NCBI GenBank assembly: GCA_947625395.1
Contig: CANQOD010000009.1
Coordinates: 1 to 16,464 of the forward strand
Source of the DNA: an uncultured Bacilli bacterium
GTDB taxonomy: Bacteria > Bacillota_I > Bacilli_A > RF39 > UBA660
DNA: 16,464 nucleotides
Direction: 5' to 3'
Shown: positions 7,551-15,398 of the stretch, one piece after another
Layout of the letters: each line of letters begins with the position of its first letter
Position numbering within the stretch: the stretch's first letter is position 1
Made by a program: the position numbers and the translations under genes
Notes under the pieces: generated by a model
What the model was told of the DNA's origin: nothing
The model's input: only the letters and a program-made list of their open reading frames with translations
Database searches by the model: none

Positions 7551-7979
7551 ATGAAGCGCAGTGTTTTAAAAAAAGGAAAAAAAGGATTGTTCTTATGTTT
7601 TGATTGGGTTTTGTATTTAATCAGTTACATTCTTGTGTTTTTACTGGTTTCTTCTTTATTTGATTCGTTCTATATTGATTTATCTCACCCCTATATTTAT
7701 GGGGCAGTGGCAGTCCTTATTATTGTACTGTTGAATAAAACGATTAAGCCTTTATTGGTTACTTTGACAATTCCTATTACGGGCTTGACACTAGGCCTTT
7801 TCTATCCTTGTATTAATTTATTTATTTTAAAGTTAACGGATTGGATTTTAGGCAGTCACTTTAATTTAGAAAATATTTGGGTTGCTTTTGTGATTGCCAT
7901 TTTAATTTCTGTTATGAATGCACTTGTTGACTTTTTCTTCTTGAAACCGATTATTAGAAAGGTTCATACCTATGAATAG
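7551..7979 (+). CDS. yvlD: YvlD-type small membrane protein (phage holin family 4 superfamily)
   Basis: 142-residue integral membrane protein with a basic N-terminus and about four hydrophobic segments: residues 13-37 (CFDWVLYLISYILVFLLVSS region), 48-63, 70-95 (containing the family-typical IPITGLTLGLF stretch) and 108-127. The family has a holin-like profile but its members are chromosomal, and no lytic role is established. In Bacillus subtilis yvlD is in the yvlABCD genes next to uvrBA, hprK and lgt; the present position between uvrA and lgt matches, which supports the assignment. SD AAGGAGGA lies 4 nt before the ATG. Its last codons overlap the lgt start by 8 nt, so the two are translationally coupled. 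The neighbours yvlA, yvlB and yvlC and hprK are absent here. Confidence 0.85.
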   Translation: MKRSVLKKGKKGLFLCFDWVLYLISYILVFLLVSSLFDSFYIDLSHPYIYGAVAVLIIVLLNKTIKPLLVTLTIPITGLTLGLFYPCINLFILKLTDWILGSHFNLENIWVAFVIAILISVMNALVDFFFLKPIIRKVHTYE

Positions 7980-8775
7980 AGTATTTTTAGACTTGGGAAT
8001 TGTCCAAATTTATTGGTATTCTATTTTCATTTTACTCGGTGTCTTAGGAGCTATGTTTGTCATATACCGGGAAATAAAAAAGCAAAAAATCAACGTTGAT
8101 TTCTTTTTTAACATGGCATTTTATGCCGTTCTCTTTGGCATTTTAGGGGCTAGACTTTATTATTGCTTCTTTCATTTTTCCTATTACCAACACCATTTTT
8201 TAGAAATTTTCGAAATTTGGGAGGGAGGTCTTGCCATTCATGGAGGCATTTTGTTTGGGGGACTTACGATTCTCTATCATACGAAGAAATATCAACAGTC
8301 TACTTTGAAAGTTTTAGATATTGTTGTTGTGGGGCTCCTTTTAGGACAAGCGATTGGTCGATGGGGCAACTTTTTCAATGGAGAAGCTTTTGGGCAAATT
8401 GTTTCAGAAAGTACGCTTCTATCACAAGGACTTCCTAAGTGGATTGTGAATGGCATGTATATCGATGGTGCTTATCACCAACCAACGTTTCTTTATGAAT
8501 CGATTTGGAATTTGCTTGGATTTTTGGTCTTAATAGGGATACGAAGATACAAGTATCTTCATGTTGGGCAACTGACAGGAAGTTATCTGATTTGGTATTC
8601 AACAGGTCGTATTTTTATAGAAAGCTTACGGACGGATAGTTTAATGTTAGGTCCAATCAAAATGGCGCAACTTGTTTCTTTTGTGTTTATTGGTATTGGA
8701 ATTTATCTTTGTTTTTTTCGGAAAGCAACGAAAAATAAATTTCAAAATTTATATCGAAACAGCAAGGTAGAATAA
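7972..8775 (+). CDS. lgt: Prolipoprotein diacylglyceryl transferase
   Basis: Membrane enzyme that transfers diacylglycerol from phosphatidylglycerol to the lipobox cysteine of prolipoproteins, the first step of lipoprotein maturation. 267 residues, usual length, with about seven hydrophobic segments. Family hallmarks: GGLAIHGG (84-92, His90 matching the conserved periplasmic-side His), the signature GRWGNFFNGEAFG (129-141, with essential Arg130), HQPTFLYES (169-177) and the late essential Arg in GRIFIESLR (Arg213). The start is at the yvlD overlap, with AAAGG about 9 nt upstream. yvcK follows after 33 nt. In Bacillus subtilis hprK precedes lgt directly; here it is missing from the locus. Identification is secure. 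Confidence 0.97.
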   Translation: MNRVFLDLGIVQIYWYSIFILLGVLGAMFVIYREIKKQKINVDFFFNMAFYAVLFGILGARLYYCFFHFSYYQHHFLEIFEIWEGGLAIHGGILFGGLTILYHTKKYQQSTLKVLDIVVVGLLLGQAIGRWGNFFNGEAFGQIVSESTLLSQGLPKWIVNGMYIDGAYHQPTFLYESIWNLLGFLVLIGIRRYKYLHVGQLTGSYLIWYSTGRIFIESLRTDSLMLGPIKMAQLVSFVFIGIGIYLCFFRKATKNKFQNLYRNSKVE

Positions 8776-8808
8776 GCAACAGAACAAAAATAGCGGGGAG
8801 GCTTCATC

Positions 8809-9759
8809 ATGCATAAAAAAATTGTTGTGTTTGGAGGAGGAACGGGACTCAGTTATCTTTTAAAGGGATTAAAAGATTTCCCTGTTGAAATTACGGCGGT
8901 GATTTCTGTTTCTGACAATGGAAAAAGTACAGGTAAATTACGAGAAGAATTTCGGACGCCAGCGGTGGGAGATGTGCGCAAAGTAATTACCAGTTTGTCT
9001 TCTATCGACCATGAAATTAAAGATATTTTAGAATATCGGTTCCATACGACCAGTGATTTGGATGGACATGCATTAGGCAACCTGATTCTAACGGCTATGC
9101 TTGATATGACAGGCAGTTTTAAAGAATCCATCTTTTATTTATCAAAATTGTTAGATGTTCGTCATCGGGTCTTACCCTTGTCAGAAGACTCGGATATTAC
9201 GTTAATGGCGGAGGCAGAAGACGGTACCATGATTTATGGAGAAGAAGCAATTACCAAAACACCTCTTAAGAAAAAAAGAATTTTTTATGAACGAGAACCC
9301 CGTGTTTTAAAAGAGGTCATACAGGCAATTGAAGAAGCCGATTTATTGATTTTAAGTATGGGAAGTTTGTTTACTTCCATTCTTCCTCATCTCTTATCCA
9401 AGCGCATTATTGAATCCATTGACCGAAGTCATGCACCTTTGATGTATTTATGTAACATTGTTACTCAACCTGGTGAAACAGATAAATTTACTGTTGGCAA
9501 TCACGTGACCTTTTTGAATCAATATTTAGGAACACATAAAATCGATGTTGTCATTGCAAATCATAAAGAAATCAAAAAAGAAATGGCTTTAAAATATGCA
9601 ACAGAAGAACAAAAAGACCCTGTTTTGATTGACCACCAAAAATTGAAAGAAATTCCTGTTGAATTGATTGAAGCCGACTTACTTACCATTGAGGATAATA
9701 CATTGAAGCATCATAGCTTAAAATTGAGCTCTTTAATCTTTTCTTATTTAATGAGGTGA
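8809..9759 (+). CDS. yvcK: YvcK family gluconeogenesis/morphogenesis factor (CofD-like fold)
   Basis: Cytosolic CofD-like protein. Characterised homologues bind UDP-GlcNAc and link carbon status to peptidoglycan precursor supply; they are needed for normal shape on gluconeogenic carbon sources. 316 residues. Visible motifs: GGGTGLS near the N-terminus (9-15), SVSDNGKSTGKLR (33-45, in the place of the common ADDGGSSG.LR), GDVRKV (54-59), GHALGNLIL (about 84-92), MGSLFTSILPHLL (about 184-196, usual form GPGSLYTSI) and CNIVTQPGETD (about 220-230). SD GGGGAGG is 7 nt upstream. It is 4 nt ahead of whiA, whose SD overlaps the yvcK stop. The usual partner rapZ (yvcJ) is absent upstream. Identification is firm; the signal it senses here is inferred from the family. 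Confidence 0.95.
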   Translation: MHKKIVVFGGGTGLSYLLKGLKDFPVEITAVISVSDNGKSTGKLREEFRTPAVGDVRKVITSLSSIDHEIKDILEYRFHTTSDLDGHALGNLILTAMLDMTGSFKESIFYLSKLLDVRHRVLPLSEDSDITLMAEAEDGTMIYGEEAITKTPLKKKRIFYEREPRVLKEVIQAIEEADLLILSMGSLFTSILPHLLSKRIIESIDRSHAPLMYLCNIVTQPGETDKFTVGNHVTFLNQYLGTHKIDVVIANHKEIKKEMALKYATEEQKDPVLIDHQKLKEIPVELIEADLLTIEDNTLKHHSLKLSSLIFSYLMR

Positions 9760-9763
9760 TTGG

Positions 9764-10702
9764 ATGTCCTTTACTGCAAAAGTGAAAAATGAAATTATTA
9801 CGCTTCCCTTAAGTGAAACAGAACTTTTAGCTTGCCTTTCCGGCTTTATTCGAAATAATATTGAAATGCGAGAAGATGTCTATTTTCTTTCCAATGAAAA
9901 TCCACAATTGATGCAATTTTTACAAGAAAAATTGGAAACATTATTAGATATTCCTGTTTCTATTGAAGTGAAAGAAAATATGAATTTTAGTAAAAATGAA
10001 CTTCAAGTGATTACATTGCCTAAAAAAGAGGACCAATTATTAGAAAAAATTGGTTATCAAGAACACCATCAATATTTAGAAAATCCGCCTTTGTATTTAC
10101 TGGATGGCAATACAGAAATTCGAGCATATTTGAAAGGCGTCTTTCTTGCTAGGGGAAGTATTAATGACCCTAAAACGTCAAGATATCATATGGAAATCTT
10201 GATTGAAGAGCCACAAGAAGCTGTGTTTGTTCAGAAGCTTTTAAACTTATTTGAGTTGAATGCCAAATTATTAAATCGTGATAAAGGCTATATGATTTAT
10301 TTAAAAGAGGCCGAAAGCATCAGTGATTTTTTAAAATTGTTAGGTACATCACAAGCTGTGTTATATTATGAAGATGTGCGTATTTATCGGAATCAAAAGA
10401 ATTATACGAACCGGTTAAATAACTGCGAACAAGCAAACGTTGATAAAGTTGTGGAAACGGCATTAGAACAATTAAAAGCAATTGAAGTGATTAAAAAATA
10501 TATGAGTGTGGATTTATTAGATGAAAAGACAAGGGAAGCACTCATTTACCGAGAGAAGTATAGAGAAGCTTCTTTGAAAGAGTTGGCGGAAATTATTTCT
10601 CTTGAAACAAGAAAAACAATTACGAAATCAGGGTTAAGTCATCGTTTTAGAAAAATGAGGGACTTAGCGAAAAAGTTGAGCGAACAAGCCCAAGAAAAAT
10701 AA
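9764..10702 (+). CDS. whiA: DNA-binding protein WhiA
   Basis: WhiA couples a degenerate LAGLIDADG homing-endonuclease-like fold to a C-terminal helix-turn-helix. In Bacillus it affects cell division and chromosome segregation, in Streptomyces sporulation-linked division. 312 residues, normal size. The central AYLKGVFLARGSINDP (121-136) and YHMEI (141-145) belong to the LAGLIDADG-like domain. The NRLNNCEQANVDK stretch (216-228) is a family signature linking to the HTH at about 269-300 (SLKELAEII...TKSGLSHRFRKM). No nuclease activity is expected in the family. The ATG at 9764 has AGGTGAT 3 nt upstream, formed across the yvcK stop codon, so coupling with yvcK is strong. It is the last gene of the uvrA operon; a weak hairpin follows. 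Confidence 0.97.
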   Translation: MSFTAKVKNEIITLPLSETELLACLSGFIRNNIEMREDVYFLSNENPQLMQFLQEKLETLLDIPVSIEVKENMNFSKNELQVITLPKKEDQLLEKIGYQEHHQYLENPPLYLLDGNTEIRAYLKGVFLARGSINDPKTSRYHMEILIEEPQEAVFVQKLLNLFELNAKLLNRDKGYMIYLKEAESISDFLKLLGTSQAVLYYEDVRIYRNQKNYTNRLNNCEQANVDKVVETALEQLKAIEVIKKYMSVDLLDEKTREALIYREKYREASLKELAEIISLETRKTITKSGLSHRFRKMRDLAKKLSEQAQEK

Positions 10703-10709
10703 GACGCTT

Positions 10710-10737
10710 CCAACATTTGTTGGTGTATTCTTACTTT
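10710..10737 (+). terminator. Weak terminator candidate after whiA
   Basis: CCAAC (10710-10714) pairs with GTTGG (10719-10723) around an ATTT loop. The following tract is T-rich but interrupted, with five consecutive T only at 10735-10739. Probably inefficient, so some read-through into fhs is likely. Confidence 0.35.
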
Positions 10738-10750
10738 TTGCTGAAAGCAT

Positions 10751-10779
10751 TTTAAAAAGAGCGTTGTTTTGCGTATAAT
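10751..10779 (+). promoter_or_regulatory. Promoter candidate for fhs
   Basis: A perfect TATAAT (10774-10779) with TTTAAA (10751-10756, 4/6) at 17-bp spacing. Transcription would begin near 10786, right before the SD AGAGGTGAT (10787-10795), leaving a leader of only about 13 nt. The -10 is convincing; the -35 is weak. Confidence 0.5.
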
Positions 10780-10798
10780 AAATAAAAGAGGTGATATC

Positions 10799-12394
10799 AT
10801 GACAGATTTAGAAATCGCAAGAACGGTTCCTCGCCAAAAGATTGTTGAGGTTGCCAAAACACTCGGATTGACGGAAGACAATCTGATTTTATATGGTATG
10901 GATAAAGCAAAAGTTATCAAGAAACAAGGTAAGCAAAAGGGAAAATTAATTCTTGTAACTGCTATTTCTCCCACCCCGATGGGAGAGGGAAAGACGACTG
11001 TGTCAATTGGACTTGCGGATGGATTAAAGCAGCTTGGAAAAAAAGTGAGTTTATCACTACGAGAGCCCTCTTTAGGCCCCGTGTTTGGCATGAAAGGTGG
11101 GGCAACAGGTGGTGGCTATTCTCAAGTTGTGCCCATGGAAGATATCAATCTTCATTTCACTGGGGATTTCCATGCGATTACCTCTTGTAATAATTTGATT
11201 AGTGCTGCAATTTATAATCATATCTATCAAGGGAATGCGCTCCATATTCAAACAGTGGTTCATCGAAGTTGTTTAGATATCAATGATAGAAGTCTACGAA
11301 AAGTCAAGGTGACGGTGAGAGATTTGGAATTTCAAACCTCTTTTCAAATTACTTCTGCGTCTTCTATTATGGCCTTGTTTTGTCTAGCAGAGGATGCTGT
11401 AGATTTACGCAAAAGACTTGCTCGCATGATTGTTGCTTATAATGCCAAGAAAGAACCGCTTACTGTGCATGACTTTCAATTAGAGGGAGCATTGATGGTC
11501 CTGTTGAAAGATGCTTTCTATCCTAATTTAGTGAGTACTTTAGAGGGAACTCCGGCGTTTGTTCATGGGGGACCTTTTGCCAACATTGCCCATGGTTGTA
11601 GTAGTGTTGTCGCAACGAAGCTTTCACTATCTTTATCGGATTATACGGTGACTGAAGCAGGCTTTGGGGCTGACTTGGGTGCTGAAAAGTTTATGAATAT
11701 TGTTTGCCCTAGTGCGAAATTACATCCACAGGCGATTGTCTTGGTGGTGACCATCAAAGCCCTGCTTTATCATGGCAATGGTTGCTTGACAGATGGTTTT
11801 GCCAACCTAGAAGCACATTTGGACCATCTTTCACACTATCAAATTCCAATTATTGTTTGTTTGAATCGTTTTAAAGAAGATAAGGATGAATCCATTTTAC
11901 AGTTGCAACAATGGGTTGAAGAGAAAGGCTATGCGTTCTCTAGTTGTAATGCTTATCAAGATGGCGGCAAAGGTGCTATGCATCTTGCACAAACAGTCAT
12001 TGATAAGACTTCTTTGGAACGTCAGTTTCAACCTTTATATTCTTGGGAGCTGTCTTTAAGAGAAAAATTGGAAACATTGGCAAAGGTTGTGTATCATGCA
12101 TCACAAATTACCTACAGTGAAGAAGCAGAACAAATATTAACAGAACTGGAACAAACACCTTACCAAAAATTACCAATTTGTGTTTCTAAAACACAGTACT
12201 CAATTTCAGATAATCCAAAGAAATTGGGATATCCAAAGGACAATACTTTATTTGTCAAAGACATTCATCTTGAAAGTGGGGCATCGTTTGTGACCTTTAT
12301 GTTAGGAGATATTTATGCGATGCCAGGATTACCAAAACATCCTAACTATGAACGAATTGATTTAGTGGATGGAGAAATTCAAGGCCTTTTTTAA
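10799..12394 (+). CDS. fhs: Formate-tetrahydrofolate ligase
   Basis: Cytosolic enzyme that makes 10-formyl-tetrahydrofolate from formate, THF and ATP, feeding purine synthesis and initiator-tRNA formylation. From ATG 10799 it has 531 residues, about 25 fewer than the usual 555-560. The ends match the family (TDLEIA at the start, EIQGLF at the end), so the shortening is in internal loops. Visible: the ATP loop PTPMGEGKTT (58-67), LREPSLGPVFGMKGGATGGGYSQVVPMEDINLHFTGDFHAI (about 87-127), then GTPAFVHGGPFANIAHGCSS and DYVTEAGFGADLGAEKF-like sequence (TVTEAGFGADLGAEKF). The start is chosen over an upstream in-frame codon because of SD AGAGGTGAT 3 nt before it. It has its own promoter candidate and no obvious terminator directly after it. 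Confidence 0.96.
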   Translation: MTDLEIARTVPRQKIVEVAKTLGLTEDNLILYGMDKAKVIKKQGKQKGKLILVTAISPTPMGEGKTTVSIGLADGLKQLGKKVSLSLREPSLGPVFGMKGGATGGGYSQVVPMEDINLHFTGDFHAITSCNNLISAAIYNHIYQGNALHIQTVVHRSCLDINDRSLRKVKVTVRDLEFQTSFQITSASSIMALFCLAEDAVDLRKRLARMIVAYNAKKEPLTVHDFQLEGALMVLLKDAFYPNLVSTLEGTPAFVHGGPFANIAHGCSSVVATKLSLSLSDYTVTEAGFGADLGAEKFMNIVCPSAKLHPQAIVLVVTIKALLYHGNGCLTDGFANLEAHLDHLSHYQIPIIVCLNRFKEDKDESILQLQQWVEEKGYAFSSCNAYQDGGKGAMHLAQTVIDKTSLERQFQPLYSWELSLREKLETLAKVVYHASQITYSEEAEQILTELEQTPYQKLPICVSKTQYSISDNPKKLGYPKDNTLFVKDIHLESGASFVTFMLGDIYAMPGLPKHPNYERIDLVDGEIQGLF

Positions 12395-12520
12395 GTCTTG
12401 CTTTGGTTTGATGACTGTTATGAGGAACCTTTCAAGGAGGTATTCAGTCAAAAATTCTTCATTAAAAGAGAAACTAGGGAAGAGGAGAAAATCAGAAATG
12501 CAATCAATGCAAAATATTGC

Positions 12521-12549
12521 TTGACAAGAAAAATTTCTTGCTTTACTAT
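12521..12549 (+). promoter_or_regulatory. Sigma-A promoter of the small ORF
   Basis: A perfect TTGACA (12521-12526), a 17-bp spacer and TACTAT (12544-12549, 4/6). Transcription would begin near 12556, just ahead of the SD at 12561. A TGTTATGAT extended -10 at 12552-12560 is an alternative, but it would start the RNA inside the SD. Confidence 0.6.
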
Positions 12550-12572
12550 GATGTTATGATGGAGGCGAGGAT

Positions 12573-12635
12573 ATGAAAAAAGGTACAAAAATGTTTCTAT
12601 ATTTTACACTCGTTTCTTTCATTGTGTACTCATAG
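12573..12635 (+). CDS. Putative 20-residue hydrophobic peptide (or 5' remnant of a gene)
   Basis: Reads MKKGTKMFLYFTLVSFIVYS: a short basic N-terminus followed by about 13 mainly hydrophobic residues, like a small membrane peptide or the start of a signal anchor. Support for translation: GGAGGCGAGG (12561-12570) 2-7 nt before the ATG and a promoter at the right distance. The stop codon (12633-12635) lies in the left arm of a strong intrinsic terminator, so the unit is self-contained at about 110 nt. A type I toxin-like peptide, a leader peptide or a small membrane protein are possible. The rival reading is a decayed gene: shifting to the +1 frame near 12624 continues a plausible membrane protein to 12693. 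I do not recognise a family, and no antitoxin RNA promoter was identified. Confidence 0.4.
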   Translation: MKKGTKMFLYFTLVSFIVYS

Positions 12636-12663
12636 CTTTCTTGCTGTGAGTTTTTTTGTTTTT
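12628..12663 (+). terminator. Strong intrinsic terminator of the mini-transcript
   Basis: ACTCATAGC (12628-12636) pairs over nine positions, one of them G-T, with GCTGTGAGT (12643-12651) around a 6-nt loop, followed by TTTTTTTGTTTTT. This is the best-formed single-direction terminator in the window, and it overlaps the stop codon of the 20-codon ORF. Confidence 0.8.
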
Positions 12664-12774
12664 AATAGTCAAAATTATCATTGGCGTAAATGAGTGTTGT
12701 TAAACTTTATACAAAGGTGAAAGGATTGAGTGAATCAATAAGGATAAGCAAGAACAAAATAAGAGAATCAAATT

Positions 12775-12825
12775 AAAAATGGAGGGACTTATAGGAATTT
12801 AGCTTTAAGGTGCAACCATTTTTAC
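12775..12825. repeat. Inverted repeat TAAAAATGG/CCATTTTTA
   Basis: A perfect 9-bp arm pair at 12775-12783 and 12817-12825, separated by 33 nt. T-rich on exit in both directions, so it could be a weak bidirectional terminator or the ends of a small decayed element. It lies 77 nt upstream of the RelA/SpoT start. Confidence 0.35.
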
Positions 12826-12901
12826 ATGAATGAGAAAAATGAAATAAAAAGGTTATCAGGATTGATTGAAATAAATTTTTGATTCTTAGGAGTGTGGTAG
12901 A

Positions 12902-14374
12902 ATGGATTTTTTAAAATTTATTGTAGATGGAGTTGCCTATTATCATAATGATGTGGATTTGGATTTTCTTCTTCGACAATGCCACTATTTAGATAAAGAA
13001 GAACGAAGTCAAGTTGTTCGTGCCTTTTATTTTGCGAAAGAAGCACATGAGGGGACGTTTCGAGAGGGTGGAGAACCTTATTTTAGTCATCCTTTTACGG
13101 TGGCTGTTTATGCGACCTATTTTCAACTCCCACTTCGTGTTGTTCTTGCTTGTTTATTTCATGATGTTGTTGAAGATACAGCTTTTCCTCTTTCCTTTAT
13201 TGAAGAACAGTTTGGCAAAGAGGTTGCCATATTGGTTGATGGAGTGACTAAATTAAAGGATTTTCATAATAAGGAAGAAAAAGATGCTGTCAATGTAAGC
13301 AAACTCTTTCGTTCTACGCTTCATTTATCTCCAGAAGTCTTTTTGATTAAATTGTTGGATAATTCTCATAATATGTCGACGATTCATAAGAAGAAAAGAA
13401 GAGAAAAACAAATTGAGAATAGCTTGGAGGCGCAACGTTTATACGTTCCAATGGCCCGCAATTTAGGTTGTGGAGAAGTTAGAAGAGCCCTTGAGAATTT
13501 AAGTTATCAAAGCTTAGACCCGGAAATGTATCAACAACTAGAGCGGGACCAACAGGAACTATGGAATGATTCTATAGAAGAAACGGATAAAATTGAGCAA
13601 GAAATCAGTAAAAAACTAAAAGAAAGAGGAATTTCTTCAACGATTCGCTACCGGATGAAAGGAATTTATGGCATTCATAATGCTTTGTTGCAAGGCTTAA
13701 ACTATCATCAAATTCATGATTTAAAATCTTTAAAGGTCACTGTGCCAACAGAAGAGGATTGCTATCGAGCTTTAGAACCGATTCATCAAATTATTCATCC
13801 GACACAATTTCATATGCGTGACTATATTGCTATGCCAAAGACGAACGGTTATCAAGCACTTCATACCACGGGATTGACGACGAATGGTACGCAATATCAA
13901 GTGCAAATTAGGACACCAAAAATGATGGAGATTGCGGAACAAGGAGTCATGGTATTTTCTAAACAAAAAGGAGATACTGTTCGAGATGAATTAGAGCATT
14001 TCCAATTTTATAAAATCTTAAAGGAATTGGACAAAATGATTCCGAATGATATCGAATTTTACCAGGCTTTAAAGGAACAGATTCTATCAGAACATATTTA
14101 TGTGACTTTGATGGATGGGACTAAAAGAGAATTGCCCAAAAATTCTACAGTGCTTGATTTAGTTTGTTCTTTAGGTGTTGAAGAAATTCTTCATTTTTCC
14201 ACAGCAGTAAGAAATGGGGAACAAGTACCTTTAGGAACAGTATTACATGATAAGGATAGTGTCTTTGTTTATTCGAGTAGTCAAGAAGTTTATCCGAAAA
14301 AAACAATTGTTAGGGATTGTAAGACACCTTATGCGAAAGTATTGTTGACAGACCTTTCTCATACCGTTCATTAA
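12902..14374 (+). CDS. Short RelA/SpoT family protein, hydrolase intact, synthetase degenerate
   Basis: 490 residues: HD hydrolase domain, synthetase-like domain and TGS domain, ending there; the C-terminal zinc-finger/ACT regulatory part of long Rel proteins (over 700 residues) is missing. The HD residues that bind Mn2+ and (p)ppGpp are present: His63, His87-Asp88, Glu91-Asp92, Asp153, Asn157, Thr160. The synthetase domain (about 240-350) keeps RDYIAMPKTNGYQALHTT, Arg251/Lys253 and Asp273. It reads GIYGIHNA where YSIYRK is usual, and YQVQIRT where the catalytic Glu of VEVQIRT should be (Gln333); the AEHG..AH segment has become AEQGVMVFS. TGS spans about 398-458 (IYVTLMDGTKRELPKNSTVLDLV). Most likely a (p)ppGpp hydrolase with little or no synthetase activity; that is inference. 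SD AGGAGTG at 12888-12894. The gene stands alone. Confidence 0.9.
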   Translation: MDFLKFIVDGVAYYHNDVDLDFLLRQCHYLDKEERSQVVRAFYFAKEAHEGTFREGGEPYFSHPFTVAVYATYFQLPLRVVLACLFHDVVEDTAFPLSFIEEQFGKEVAILVDGVTKLKDFHNKEEKDAVNVSKLFRSTLHLSPEVFLIKLLDNSHNMSTIHKKKRREKQIENSLEAQRLYVPMARNLGCGEVRRALENLSYQSLDPEMYQQLERDQQELWNDSIEETDKIEQEISKKLKERGISSTIRYRMKGIYGIHNALLQGLNYHQIHDLKSLKVTVPTEEDCYRALEPIHQIIHPTQFHMRDYIAMPKTNGYQALHTTGLTTNGTQYQVQIRTPKMMEIAEQGVMVFSKQKGDTVRDELEHFQFYKILKELDKMIPNDIEFYQALKEQILSEHIYVTLMDGTKRELPKNSTVLDLVCSLGVEEILHFSTAVRNGEQVPLGTVLHDKDSVFVYSSSQEVYPKKTIVRDCKTPYAKVLLTDLSHTVH

Positions 14375-14388
14375 AAAAGTTTTCTTTC

Positions 14389-14417
14389 TTGACAATCTTC
14401 TTGAAAAAGCCTATAGT
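14389..14417 (+). promoter_or_regulatory. Sigma-A promoter of the corA-like gene
   Basis: A perfect TTGACA (14389-14394), a 17-bp spacer and TATAGT (14412-14417, 5/6). Starts transcription near 14424, just before the SD-like AAAGGGTGA (14428-14436). Confidence 0.8.
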
Positions 14418-14442
14418 TAGAAAAAGTAAAGGGTGAGTCAGT

Positions 14443-15387
14443 ATGCTGAAAATTTATAGAAACAATTTAGAAACAAATGAATTTAAAAAAGAGGATACAA
14501 TTACTGCTGGTTCATGGATTCAATTGATTGCGCCAACAGAAGAAGAACTGATACAAATTTCTAATCGTGTAGGAGTTGCAAAAGAATTTCTTGCGAGTGT
14601 GATTGATGATGATGAAAAGCCACGTGTAGATGAAGAGGATGGCTGTAAAGCAATTCTATTGGATATCCCTATTATTCATAAAAATAATCATATGGAATCC
14701 ATTCGAACGGCCACGCTTGGCATTTTGCTTGTGAGAGATGATTATATTGTTACTATTGAAAGTCAAAAAACACCCTTTTTGAGTGATTTTACGAAAGGGA
14801 AAGTCAAAGAATTTTATACGTATAAGAAAAGTAGATTCACCATCCAAATTGTTTATCGAATTGCGATTACTTATTTGAAAGTTTTAAGAGATATTCAAAA
14901 GAAAATCGAAGTAGCTGAGGGAAATATGTTACAGGCTACAAAAAATGAAGAGATTTTGAATTTATTGGGAATTGAAAACAGTTTAACATATATTATTACG
15001 GCGCTTCGCTCTAATGGGGCTGTCCTCGATAGGATTTTAAAAGGCAGTGTGGTCAGCTTGTATGAGGAGGACCAAGAGTTATTAGAAGATGCAATTATTG
15101 AAAATAATCAAGCAATTTCAATGGCAGAACTTTATCGAAGCATCTTGGAGAGTATGACAGATACGGTTGCGACAATTATTTCCAATAATCTGAATACGAT
15201 TATGAAATTTTTAGCGGGTATTACGATTGTTATTTCGATTCCAACGATGGTTGCCTCTTTTATGGGAATGAATGTGGATTTGGGAGTCTTTGAAGTGAGT
15301 CCGTACGCCTTTGGTTATTTGGTTATTATTTCAGTTGTTTTATCTTGTATTGTTGCTTATATCTTAAAAAAACGTAACATGCTTTAG
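14443..15387 (+). CDS. corA: CorA family Mg2+/divalent cation transporter
   Basis: Pentameric inner-membrane channel for Mg2+ (some members Co2+, Ni2+ or Zn2+). 314 residues: a cytosolic alpha/beta domain (1-130), long helices (about 135-255) that form the stalk, then two C-terminal membrane segments at about 256-274 and 290-309 with the family GMN motif at 275-277 at the end of the first. The usual acidic stretch in the loop after GMN is represented by VDLGVFEVSPYAFGY. The basic C-terminus (KKRNML) stays inside. The start fits SD AAAGGGTGA and the promoter at 14389. It is transcribed alone and meets a convergent gene at a shared hairpin that contains its stop codon. Family certain; ion preference is not readable from sequence. 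Confidence 0.94.
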   Translation: MLKIYRNNLETNEFKKEDTITAGSWIQLIAPTEEELIQISNRVGVAKEFLASVIDDDEKPRVDEEDGCKAILLDIPIIHKNNHMESIRTATLGILLVRDDYIVTIESQKTPFLSDFTKGKVKEFYTYKKSRFTIQIVYRIAITYLKVLRDIQKKIEVAEGNMLQATKNEEILNLLGIENSLTYIITALRSNGAVLDRILKGSVVSLYEEDQELLEDAIIENNQAISMAELYRSILESMTDTVATIISNNLNTIMKFLAGITIVISIPTMVASFMGMNVDLGVFEVSPYAFGYLVIISVVLSCIVAYILKKRNML

Positions 15388-15398
15388 TGTTACGTTTT
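15369..15398. terminator. Bidirectional terminator between convergent genes
   Basis: AAAACGTAACA (15369-15379) pairs perfectly with TGTTACGTTTT (15388-15398) around an 8-nt loop. On the minus strand the stem is followed by an uninterrupted T run (seven counting the arm). On the plus strand by TTTTATAATTCTTTTTT. The corA stop (15385-15387) is in the loop, and the minus-strand gene's stop begins within the right arm's last two bases. Confidence 0.85.

Larger units (their letters stand above)
12395..12901 (+). other. 507-nt intergenic region with a miniature transcription unit
   Basis: No gene of normal size. In order: an orphan SD AAGGAGGT (12434-12441) with no start codon in range, a promoter, RBS, 20-codon ORF and terminator (12521-12663), then AT-rich sequence to 12774 and a 9-bp inverted repeat (12775-12825). 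In the +1 frame, open codons continue past the small ORF to TGA 12691-12693 (SFLAVSFFVFNSQNYHWRK), so the region may instead be the remains of a small membrane-protein gene with a single-base frameshift near 12624. I see no clear promoter for the RelA/SpoT gene at its right end. Confidence 0.6.

Noticed and set aside
12690..12776. 28-codon ORF (MSVVKLYTKVKGLSES...) after the mini-transcript
   Set aside because: No RBS, lies downstream of a strong terminator, and has no recognisable features; at most part of a decayed gene.
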